A stretch of DNA of 64,000 nucleotides from Bacteroidota bacterium (lineage in GTDB: Bacteria > Bacteroidota > Bacteroidia > Bacteroidales > Dysgonomonadaceae). Made by a program: the position numbers and the translations under genes. The notes under the pieces were generated by a model. That model had not been told where the DNA came from and searched no databases. It saw nothing but the letters and a program-made list of their open reading frames with translations. Shown here one piece after another: positions 32,623 to 40,439 of the stretch. The DNA is taken from assembly GCA_023388315.1 (NCBI GenBank), contig JAEWGM010000024.1:67884-131883 (forward strand), given 5' to 3'. Numbering within the stretch: position 1 is the stretch's first letter; each line of letters opens with the position of its first letter.

Positions 32623-33140
32623 TGTTTTGTAAATTAGAAAACTTAGACAATTAACATTAAATAATTCTTAATTGTCCTTTTTTCAAAACTTTATAAGTAG
32701 GATAAAAGGTTAAAATGGGTTTCAAAAACGATGTTGAATTATTTGTTGATAACTTGTGGGTGAGTTGTGAAGAAGAATTCAAAACTAAATTTGGAAAATT
32801 GGCTGGAATAAATAGTGTTAAAAAAACAATAATAGTATAAAAAAATTAGGTTTACTTATGGGCAGTCTTTGAAAGTTCTATCAACAGCAATTTGTAACAA
32901 AAAAGAAATTAATTATTAACTTTGCTCCCAAGAAGTTTTTTACGATAAAGTATGTAATTTTCATACAATCAAATAATAAACTAACTAAAAGATGTGCATA
33001 ACTTGATGAAAATAGAAAGGATAATTTTCATAACATTAAAAACAAGGTAATTGCAAAAAACTATTCAACAGTTTCAACAGGCTATCATCATTATCATATT
33101 AGTTTTTATTTTTTAAATCTTAATATATAAATAAAGGATT
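32623..33140. other. A+T-rich intergenic region before nadA
   Basis: No gene was found in these 518 bases. A promoter candidate is at 32891-32924, leaving about 210 untranslated bases before nadA. I see no recognisable riboswitch; a short weak inverted repeat GTATG/CATAC occurs near 32959-32975. Confidence 0.5.
32891..32924 (+). promoter_or_regulatory. Promoter candidate upstream of nadA
   Basis: TTTG at 32891-32894 and TAACTTTG at 32917-32924 are spaced 22 bases, the same spacing as in the integrase and gdhA promoters. The start codon is 217 bases further. Confidence 0.45.
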
Positions 33141-34085
33141 ATGACAAATTCAGAATTGATTGAAAAAATAAATATTCTCCGCAAAGAAAAAAACGCTATT
33201 ATTTTGGCGCACTATTACCAGGAACCCGAAATACAAGATATTGCTGATTTTGTGGGTGATAGCCTTGCCTTGGCACAATGGGCCGCTAAAACCACTGCCG
33301 ATATTATTGTGCTTTGTGGTGTGCATTTTATGGGTGAAACGGCCAAAATTTTATCGCCCGATAAACGGGTTTTCATTCCCGATATGGCTGCCGGATGCTC
33401 ATTGGCAGACAGCTGCCCCGCCGATGAGTTTGAAAAATTCACTAAAGCCCACCCCGATCATACGGTTATTTCGTATGTAAATACCACCGCGGCGGTGAAA
33501 GCTGTGACCGATATTGTGGTTACTTCAACCAACGCCAAGCAAATTGTGGAGTCGCTTCCCGAAGATGAGAAAATAATTTTCGGGCCCGACCAAAATTTGG
33601 GCGACTACATTAATAAACTCACCGGGCGCGATATGTTGCTGTGGGAAGGCGCATGCCACGTTCACGAACAGTTTTCGATGGAAAAAATCATCGATTTGAA
33701 AAAACAATACCAAAACGCTTTGCTTTTAGCGCATCCCGAATGCCCAAAATACTTATTGGAAATTGCTGATCATGTGGGTTCCACCTCGTCTATTTTGAAG
33801 TTTGCTACTCAATCGGATAACAAGCAATTTATTGTTGCCACAGAAGCGGGAATTTTGCACCAAATGCAAAAAGAAAACCCAAATAAAGAATTTATTCCCG
33901 CGCCGCCCGAAGATTCTACTTGCGCCTGCAACGAATGTTTTTATATGAAAATGAACACGTTGCATAAACTCTATTTGTGTTTGAAAAACGAGCAGCCCGA
34001 AATTTTTGTGGACGAAGAAGTGCGTGTGAAAGCCGTGAGGCCCATTGAACGAATGTTGGAAATATCGGCAAAGTACGGATTGTAA
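33141..34085 (+). CDS. nadA: Quinolinate synthase
   Basis: The 314-residue protein matches NadA throughout: AHYYQEPEIQDIADFVGDSL at the start, CGVHFMGETAKILSP with the first cluster Cys, and TCACNECFYMKMN near the C-terminus with a further cluster Cys. The enzyme uses a [4Fe-4S] cluster to condense iminoaspartate and dihydroxyacetone phosphate to quinolinate in NAD biosynthesis. nadB and nadC are not in the window. The rluF-type gene overlaps its stop codon by one base. Confidence 0.96.
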   Translation: MTNSELIEKINILRKEKNAIILAHYYQEPEIQDIADFVGDSLALAQWAAKTTADIIVLCGVHFMGETAKILSPDKRVFIPDMAAGCSLADSCPADEFEKFTKAHPDHTVISYVNTTAAVKAVTDIVVTSTNAKQIVESLPEDEKIIFGPDQNLGDYINKLTGRDMLLWEGACHVHEQFSMEKIIDLKKQYQNALLLAHPECPKYLLEIADHVGSTSSILKFATQSDNKQFIVATEAGILHQMQKENPNKEFIPAPPEDSTCACNECFYMKMNTLHKLYLCLKNEQPEIFVDEEVRVKAVRPIERMLEISAKYGL

Positions 34086-34996
34086 TGGTTATACGCTTAA
34101 ACAAATTCATTTCCGAAAGCGGTATCTGTTCCCGTCGCGAAGCCGATAAATTCATTCAAAACGGACAAGTTCTGGTAAACGGCAAACGTGCTGAAATTGG
34201 CACGTTGGTCTCCAAAAACGATAAAGTTCTTGTGAACGGTTTATTGATTGAGCCGAAGGAGGAAGAAGATTTTGTGTTGCTGGCTTTCAATAAACCGCGT
34301 GGTATTGTGAGCACCACCGACAAGAGCGAGCGCGACAACATTGTGGATTACATTAATTACCATGAACGCATTTTCCCCATTGGCAGGTTAGACAAAGATT
34401 CTCAAGGATTGATTTTTTTGACCAACGATGGCGATATCGTCAATAAAATTCTGCGCGCCGGAAACCGTCACGAGAAAGAATACATCGTAACCGTAAACAA
34501 ACCGGTAACGGATGATTTCGTTAAGAAAATGTCCGCCGGCGTTCCCATTTTAGGACAAGTAACGAAAAAATGCAAAGTAGAAAAAATATCGGAATTTGTT
34601 TTTAAAATCATTTTAGTTCAAGGGCTTAACCGACAAATAAGGCGCATGTGCGAATATTTAGGCTACGAAGTGCAAAAACTGGAACGTGTGCGCATTATGA
34701 ATGTTTCCTTAAAAGGAATTGCCATAGGTGATTGGCGCTTTTTAGATGAGCAGGAAATGAGAGAATTAAAAGCGGCTATTGCCGATTCGTCCGGTGAAAT
34801 GCATTCCGATATGCCACAAAAAAATAAACCGGTTAAAAGCCGAAATATTGAAAAAAAATCACCGCGAAAAACATTTAATGAATCTACATCCAATAAATCC
34901 TCTAAAAAACACATCACGTATTTTAACCCAAAATCCAAAGAATTGAGAGGAAAAAGAAACGAAAAACCAAAAGGGCGATATCAAAAAAGGAAATAA
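34085..34996 (+). CDS. rluF: 23S rRNA pseudouridine synthase (RsuA/RluF family)
   Basis: The 303-residue protein has an N-terminal S4 RNA-binding domain (RLNKFISESGICSRREADKF) and the pseudouridine synthase domain with catalytic Asp in GRLDKDSQGL near residue 100. GLNRQIRRMCEYLGY is the usual family block. A basic tail (about residues 238-303) rich in Lys, Arg and Ser follows, as in RluF. It probably modifies U2604 of 23S rRNA or a nearby site. It is translated coupled to nadA (TAATG). Confidence 0.9.
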   Translation: MVIRLNKFISESGICSRREADKFIQNGQVLVNGKRAEIGTLVSKNDKVLVNGLLIEPKEEEDFVLLAFNKPRGIVSTTDKSERDNIVDYINYHERIFPIGRLDKDSQGLIFLTNDGDIVNKILRAGNRHEKEYIVTVNKPVTDDFVKKMSAGVPILGQVTKKCKVEKISEFVFKIILVQGLNRQIRRMCEYLGYEVQKLERVRIMNVSLKGIAIGDWRFLDEQEMRELKAAIADSSGEMHSDMPQKNKPVKSRNIEKKSPRKTFNESTSNKSSKKHITYFNPKSKELRGKRNEKPKGRYQKRK

Positions 34997-35009
34997 CGCG
35001 CTTTTTATT

Positions 35010-35017
35010 TATCTTTG
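35010..35017 (+). promoter_or_regulatory. -7 element for ychF
   Basis: TATCTTTG matches TAnnTTTG. The transcript would start near 35024 and include the hairpin at 35041-35088. Confidence 0.5.
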
Positions 35018-35040
35018 CACCCGCAAATTTGATAATTATA

Positions 35041-35088
35041 TAGACCCTTGTTGTCTAAAAGTCTACATTCTTTTAGCGAAGGGGTCTA
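35041..35088 (+). promoter_or_regulatory. Nested stem-loop in the ychF leader
   Basis: TAGACCC (35041-35047) pairs with GGGTCTA (35082-35088), and CTAAAAG (35055-35061) pairs with CTTTTAG (35070-35076). The structure ends 14 bases before the start codon, close enough to affect ribosome access. Confidence 0.5.
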
Positions 35089-35102
35089 ACAATCTCAATA
35101 AA

Positions 35103-36206
35103 ATGGCTTTAAAGTGTGGCATAGTTGGACTTCCCAACGTTGGAAAATCAACCCTTTTCAATTGTTTATCGAATGCGAAGGCGCAAGCGGCAAATTTTCC
35201 GTTTTGCACCATCGAGCCCAATGTGGGCGTTATTACCGTTCCCGATGAGCGGCTCAATAAATTAGCCGAAATTGTGAAACCCCAACGCATTTTGCCCACC
35301 ACGGTTGAAATTGTGGATATTGCCGGATTGGTAAAAGGAGCGAGCAAAGGCGAAGGGTTGGGAAACAAGTTTTTAGCTAACATTCGCGAAACCGATGCCA
35401 TTTTACACGTGTTGCGTTGCTTTGAAGATGAAAACGTAACGCACGTCGACGGTAGTGTTGACCCCGTGCGCGATAAAGAAATCATCGATGCCGAATTGCA
35501 ATTGAAAGACCTTGAAACCATTGAAGCACGCATACAAAAAGTGGAAAAACAAGCTAAAACCGGCGGCGACAAAGATGCTAAATTAGCTTTCACTGTCTAT
35601 TCAAAAATACGCGAAGCGTTGCTAAAAGGAGAATCAGCACGCACGGTGACATTCGATACGAAAGACGAAGCCAAAGCCGCCGGCGAATTATATTTGTTAA
35701 CATCAAAGCCGGTGCTCTATGTTTGCAATGTAGATGAAGCAAGCGCCGTAAGCGGAAACCAATTTGTGGAACAGGTGCGCGAAGCCGTGAAAAATGAAAA
35801 TGCCGAAATTTTGGTTGTGGCTGCCAAAATAGAATCGGAAATTGCCGAATTTGATACGTACGAAGAACGCGAAATGTTCCTCCAAGAACTTGGGCTGGAA
35901 GAATCGGGCGTTGCCCGGTTAATTAAATCGGCTTACAAATTGCTTAACCTGCAAACCTATTTTACCGCCGGAGTACAAGAAGTGCGCGCCTGGACTTTCG
36001 AGAAAGGGTGGAAAGCGCCACAATGTGCCGGCGTTATCCACACCGATTTTGAAAAAGGTTTCATCCGCGCCGAAGTCATTAAATTCGATGATTACATCCA
36101 TTACGGTTCGGAAGCTGCCGTGAAAGAAGCCGGAAAAATGAGCATCGAAGGCAAAGAATACCTTGTGCAGGACGGCGATGTAATGCATTTTCGGTTTAAT
36201 GTGTGA
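35103..36206 (+). CDS. ychF: Ribosome-binding ATPase YchF
   Basis: The 367-residue protein has the G1 loop GLPNVGKST near residues 8-16, the G3 block DIAGLVKGASKGEGLGNKFL, a coiled-coil insertion, and a C-terminal TGS domain. The G4 motif reads NVDE instead of NKxD, the known reason why YchF prefers ATP over GTP. It binds the ribosome and takes part in stress responses. Length is normal. Confidence 0.96.
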   Translation: MALKCGIVGLPNVGKSTLFNCLSNAKAQAANFPFCTIEPNVGVITVPDERLNKLAEIVKPQRILPTTVEIVDIAGLVKGASKGEGLGNKFLANIRETDAILHVLRCFEDENVTHVDGSVDPVRDKEIIDAELQLKDLETIEARIQKVEKQAKTGGDKDAKLAFTVYSKIREALLKGESARTVTFDTKDEAKAAGELYLLTSKPVLYVCNVDEASAVSGNQFVEQVREAVKNENAEILVVAAKIESEIAEFDTYEEREMFLQELGLEESGVARLIKSAYKLLNLQTYFTAGVQEVRAWTFEKGWKAPQCAGVIHTDFEKGFIRAEVIKFDDYIHYGSEAAVKEAGKMSIEGKEYLVQDGDVMHFRFNV

Positions 36207-36254
36207 CCCTGCTTCCCATTTAGAATCATTATAAATAACTCTTTTTAATTGAAA

Positions 36255-36272
36255 ATATGTTTTAAAACATAT
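36255..36272. promoter_or_regulatory. 18-bp perfect palindrome upstream of the LacI-type gene
   Basis: ATATGTTTTAAAACATAT is perfectly symmetric. It lies 48 bases after ychF and 75 bases before the regulator start. It may be an operator; it has no T tract of a terminator. Confidence 0.45.
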
Positions 36273-36286
36273 AAATTTATTTTCGA

Positions 36287-36298
36287 TTAAACGATTAA
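36287..36298. promoter_or_regulatory. LacI-family operator candidate upstream of the regulator gene
   Basis: TTAAACGATTAA differs at one base from the perfect palindrome TTAAACGTTTAA upstream of fucI. The central CG is typical of LacI-family operators. It suggests autoregulation. Confidence 0.5.
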
Positions 36299-36347
36299 CC
36301 TGTTAATTTTGCCTTAAATATTAGAGAGTGAGTTTTAATCCCATTGC

Positions 36348-37346
36348 ATGGAAAAAGTATCTTTAAAGGTAATTGCCAATCAAGTAGGCGTTTCCATAGC
36401 CACCGTATCCCTTGTTTTGAATGGAAAAAACAAAAACGGACGCGTAAGCGCGGAAACATCAAAAAGGATTTTGGACAAAGCTGCCGAGTTGAATTATATG
36501 CCCAATTCTTTGGCTAAAGGACTGAGAATGGGGCGTTCTAAATCCATAGGCTTGATTGTGGCGGATATTTCCAACTCATTTTTTGGCACGCTGGCACTTC
36601 ATATTCAAAAATACGCGGAAATAGAAGGGTACATTGTTATTATCGGTAACACAAATGAGGAACTGGGAGAAATGGAAAAAATGATTCGCTTCCTTAATGC
36701 CTATCAAATTGACGGACTCATTTTGGTTCCTACAGAAAACAGTGAACCACTCATTCATAAATTAATAAAAGCAGAAATTCCACTGGTCTTGATCGACAGA
36801 ACCTATCCGGAAATAAGCGTAAATTCCATCATCATCAACAATTTTGAAATTTCCAATATCGCGGTGAAACAACTCTTAAAAAAAGGGTGTAAAAACATCG
36901 CTTTTATTACGTACAAGGAAGAGCATCACCATATTAACGACCGACAACGAGGATATGAAGAAGCGTTGAAAGAAGAAGGAATTTTTAATCCCGATAATAT
37001 TTTGGAAGTACGTTACGAATTTTTGAAAGACGATATAAAGAAAGCCATTTCCACGCTAATTAAAAGAAAACCCGCCATTGATGGATATTTTTTCGCGACT
37101 AACAGCATCTCCATCATAAGCGTGAAACAATTGCTGAAAAATAATATCGATATTTATAATGATGTGCAAATTATGTGTTTTGACGAAAACGAAGCATATC
37201 ATTTGTTGCCTCACACCCTACCTTATATTAAACAACCGATTGAAGAAATGGCAAAGAAATCAATTGAAATTATTGTAGATAAAATTGAAAAACGAAAAAA
37301 ACATTCCAAAAATAACATTCTTCAAGCGACACTTATTACCGAGTAA
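36348..37346 (+). CDS. LacI-family transcription regulator of the pentose locus
   Basis: The 332-residue protein starts with the LacI helix-turn-helix and hinge (LKVIANQVGVSIATVSLVLNG, then LAKGLRMGRSKSIGLIV) followed by a periplasmic-binding-protein-like sugar domain (about residues 60-330). It lies directly before fucI on the same strand, and related operator-like palindromes stand in front of both genes. It probably represses the whole downstream locus until a sugar or sugar phosphate binds. A LacI-type regulator, not a hybrid two-component or SusR regulator, controls this locus, which is less common for SusCD loci. Confidence 0.92.
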   Translation: MEKVSLKVIANQVGVSIATVSLVLNGKNKNGRVSAETSKRILDKAAELNYMPNSLAKGLRMGRSKSIGLIVADISNSFFGTLALHIQKYAEIEGYIVIIGNTNEELGEMEKMIRFLNAYQIDGLILVPTENSEPLIHKLIKAEIPLVLIDRTYPEISVNSIIINNFEISNIAVKQLLKKGCKNIAFITYKEEHHHINDRQRGYEEALKEEGIFNPDNILEVRYEFLKDDIKKAISTLIKRKPAIDGYFFATNSISIISVKQLLKNNIDIYNDVQIMCFDENEAYHLLPHTLPYIKQPIEEMAKKSIEIIVDKIEKRKKHSKNNILQATLITE

Positions 37347-37376
37347 AACGAGCAAACAAAATTTTTAAACCTATAG

Positions 37377-37388
37377 TTAAACGTTTAA
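37377..37388. promoter_or_regulatory. LacI-family operator candidate upstream of fucI
   Basis: TTAAACGTTTAA is a perfect 12-bp palindrome with central CG, 9 bases before the fucI start codon. Binding there would block fucI expression. Confidence 0.6.
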
Positions 37389-37397
37389 TTAAAGAAT

Positions 37398-39173
37398 ATG
37401 AAAACAACTTATCCTAAAATCGGCATCCGTCCCATCATCGACGGAAGGCGTGGCGGAATACGCGAATCGTTGGAAGAAACAACCATGAATTTAGCCAAAA
37501 GCGCCGCAAAACTTTATTCCGAAACCTTAAAGTACCCCGATGGGTCACCGGTTGAATGCGTAATTGCCGATACGACCATCGGTGGAGTGAAAGAAGCCGC
37601 TTTGTGCGCGGAAAAATTTGAAAGAGAAGGCGTTGGCTTAACTTTATCGGTTACGCCCTGCTGGTGCTACGGTTCCGAAACCATTGATATGGACCCGCTT
37701 ATTCCCAAAGCAATTTGGGGGTTCAATGGCACGGAGCGCCCTGGTGCGGTGTATCTTTCGGCTGCTTTGGCGGTTCACAATCAAAAAGGATTGCCCGCTT
37801 TCGGAATTTACGGAAAAAACGTGCAAGATGTAGGCGATAACACCATCCCCGATGATGTGAAGGAAAAACTGCTTCGTTTTGCCCGTGCGGGATTGGCGGT
37901 AGCCATTATGCGTGGAAAATCGTATTTAGCCATCGGTTCCGTATCCATGGGAATTGGCGGTTCCATGGTAAACCCCGATTTCCTGCAGGAATATTTGGGA
38001 ATGCGAACCGAACAAATTGATGCAAGTGAAATTCTTCGTCGCATTCAACTGGAAATTTACGACAAAGAAGAGTTTGAAAAAGCCATGGCGTGGACAAAAG
38101 AGAAATGTATGGCACGCGAAGGCGAAGATTATAACCCTGATCACCTGAAACACAGCCGTGAACAGAAAGATAAAGATTGGGAATTTGTGGTGAAAATGAC
38201 GCTGATTATGCGCGATTTAATGATTGGCAACCCCAAATTGGATGAAATTGGTTTTGGCGAAGAAGCCCTCGGGCACAATGCCATTGCCGGAGGCTTTCAA
38301 GGGCAACGCCAATGGACCGACTTTTTACCCGATGGCGATTTTTCCGAAGCCATCTTAAACTCCTCTTTCGACTGGAACGGAAAGCGCGAAGCCTTCACTT
38401 TTGCCACGGAAGACGATTATTTGAACGGCATCAGTATGCTTTTCAATCATCTTCTAACCAACACCGCGCAAATATTTGCCGATGTACGCACCTACTGGAG
38501 TCCCGAAGCCATTGAACGCGTAAGCGGCTGGAAACCCGAAGGAAGACTAAAAGACGGCGCCATTCACCTCATTAATTCCGGTTCGTGCACGTTAGACGGA
38601 ACGGGCCAACAATCTGATAAAGACGACAATCCGGTGATGAAGCCGTTTTGGGAAATTACCGATGACGAAGTGGAGAAAATGTTGGAAGCAACCACGTGGC
38701 ATCCCGCATCGCTCGAATATATGCGGGGTGGTGGGTATTCATCGCAATTCCTCACGCGGCCCGATATGCCCGTAACGATTTGCCGCATTAACCTCATTAA
38801 AGGATTGGGCCCGGTACTTCAAATTGCGGAAGGATGGACGGCAACTTTCCCAGATGAAGTGTTCGATATCATTAATAAACGTACCGATAAAACGTGGCCC
38901 TCCACCTTCTTTGTGCCGCGCGTTACCGGAAAAGGGCGTTTTACCGATGTTTATTCCGTAATGAATTATTGGGGTGCCAACCACGGCGCCATTAGCTACG
39001 GCCACATAGGAGCCGATTTAATCACTTTGGCATCGGCATTATCCATCCCGGTGAATATGCACAATGTGGACGAAAATCTCATCTTCCGACCCGATGCTTG
39101 GTCGGCTTTCGGATCCGATAACGAAGGTGCAGACTATAGAGCTTGTGCAACGTATGGGCCACTTTATAAATAA
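37398..39173 (+). CDS. fucI: L-fucose / D-arabinose isomerase
   Basis: The 591-residue protein is full length and closely follows the E. coli enzyme. The metal ligands are recognisable: E338 in FATEDD, D362 in FADVRTYW (24 residues later, as in E. coli E337/D361) and H529 in NHGAISYG (E. coli H528). FucI is a Mn2+ enzyme converting L-fucose to L-fuculose and also D-arabinose to D-ribulose. The adjoining kinase is of ribulokinase type and no fuculose-phosphate aldolase is encoded nearby, so D-arabinose is the more likely natural substrate here. Confidence 0.95.
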   Translation: MKTTYPKIGIRPIIDGRRGGIRESLEETTMNLAKSAAKLYSETLKYPDGSPVECVIADTTIGGVKEAALCAEKFEREGVGLTLSVTPCWCYGSETIDMDPLIPKAIWGFNGTERPGAVYLSAALAVHNQKGLPAFGIYGKNVQDVGDNTIPDDVKEKLLRFARAGLAVAIMRGKSYLAIGSVSMGIGGSMVNPDFLQEYLGMRTEQIDASEILRRIQLEIYDKEEFEKAMAWTKEKCMAREGEDYNPDHLKHSREQKDKDWEFVVKMTLIMRDLMIGNPKLDEIGFGEEALGHNAIAGGFQGQRQWTDFLPDGDFSEAILNSSFDWNGKREAFTFATEDDYLNGISMLFNHLLTNTAQIFADVRTYWSPEAIERVSGWKPEGRLKDGAIHLINSGSCTLDGTGQQSDKDDNPVMKPFWEITDDEVEKMLEATTWHPASLEYMRGGGYSSQFLTRPDMPVTICRINLIKGLGPVLQIAEGWTATFPDEVFDIINKRTDKTWPSTFFVPRVTGKGRFTDVYSVMNYWGANHGAISYGHIGADLITLASALSIPVNMHNVDENLIFRPDAWSAFGSDNEGADYRACATYGPLYK

Positions 39174-39188
39174 TTTAAACTCAAAAAA

Positions 39189-40382
39189 ATGAAAACAAAA
39201 ACATTTTCCCTTTTTATATGTGTTGTTCTCGGTTTTCTTTTCAGTATTCCCGCTTTGGCACAAACGAATTTTTCCGCGGAGATGTTCGATTTGGCTAAAC
39301 TAAAAACGGGCGTAAAAAACAAAAGAATTTCGAGTACCGACAAAACCGGAGGTAACAGAGACCACTTGGAACCCTTTGCACCGGGAGAAAAAAGAACCAT
39401 TGCGGAAATTAGCGGAACGGGCGTAATAAACCATATTTGGATTACCATTGCTCCTCCACCAAATGAATTGAGCAGGAACGATATCATCATCCGGATGTAT
39501 TGGGACGGAAACGATTATCCTTCGGTGGAATCGCCTATCGGGCCGTTTTTTGGTCAAGGTTGGGACGAACGATACAACTATGCCTCCCTTCCTTTATCAG
39601 CCGGACCAGAGGAAGGAACAGGATTAACAAGCTACTTCACTATGCCCTTTGAAAAAGGCGCGCGAATAGAAATTGAAAACCAAACCGATAAAACCATCAA
39701 CGCTTTCTATTTCTATGTGGATTATTTGGAAATGAACGAACTGCCCGAAGATATGGGACGATTCCACGCGTGGTACAACCACAGCTTAACCGAAGCGCTT
39801 CCCGAAGGTGAAACCGAGTGGGCGCTCACCGGCCCTTGGAAACCAAACACGCAAACCGATAGAAACTATGTATTTATCGAAACCAAAGGAAAAGGACATT
39901 TCGTTGGGATTAATTATTACGTGCACTCCCCCACCCCAATGTGGTATGGTGAAGGTGACGATATGTGGTTTATCGATGATGAAAAAGCGCCTTCGTTAAT
40001 CGGTACCGGAACGGAAGACTTTTTCAACACTTCGTGGTGTCCCAAAGAGCCGTTTTCGCATCCACATTTCGGCTATCCGCGCGTGAACAACGATATAGGT
40101 TGGCTGGGACGCACGCACGTGTACCGTTTCTTTATAAATGACCCTATTTTTTTTGAAACTTCTGTGAAAGGAACTATTGAAACCGGTCACAACAACAATC
40201 TTACATTAGACTTGGGTACTGTGGCATATTGGTATCAAGATAAAGCGGTATCGCTTCCTCCCGCTCCAACCAAAGAAATGAGGAGGCCCAAGCCATTTAT
40301 CAACCATATGGACATGCACCGCTGGAGAGACGCGTGGCGGAAAGCAAAAGGAAACGACCCGCAGCTGTGGGGAAATGAGTGA
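39189..40382 (+). CDS. GH172 (DUF2961) glycoside hydrolase, copy 1
   Basis: The 397-residue protein has a signal peptide (to about residue 24). It shows the DUF2961 pattern: GTGVINHIWIT, IRMYWDGNDYPSVESPIGPF, and the acidic motifs YGEGDD (E255) and GTGTEDF (E276). The 21-residue spacing equals that of the two catalytic glutamates reported for the Bifidobacterium founding enzyme. GH172 includes difructose-anhydride and alpha-D-arabinofuranose exo-enzymes. It follows fucI by 15 bases. Of the three copies it is closest in length to copy 2. Confidence 0.88.
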   Translation: MKTKTFSLFICVVLGFLFSIPALAQTNFSAEMFDLAKLKTGVKNKRISSTDKTGGNRDHLEPFAPGEKRTIAEISGTGVINHIWITIAPPPNELSRNDIIIRMYWDGNDYPSVESPIGPFFGQGWDERYNYASLPLSAGPEEGTGLTSYFTMPFEKGARIEIENQTDKTINAFYFYVDYLEMNELPEDMGRFHAWYNHSLTEALPEGETEWALTGPWKPNTQTDRNYVFIETKGKGHFVGINYYVHSPTPMWYGEGDDMWFIDDEKAPSLIGTGTEDFFNTSWCPKEPFSHPHFGYPRVNNDIGWLGRTHVYRFFINDPIFFETSVKGTIETGHNNNLTLDLGTVAYWYQDKAVSLPPAPTKEMRRPKPFINHMDMHRWRDAWRKAKGNDPQLWGNE

Positions 40383-40439
40383 GGAAATACCATAGAGTAG
40401 AAACTTTTAATTTTTAAGATGCATATTTAAACTTATATT

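Noticed and set aside
32623..33140. Riboswitch upstream of nadA
   Set aside because: The leader is A+T-rich with no recognisable aptamer motif or stable hairpin near the start codon.
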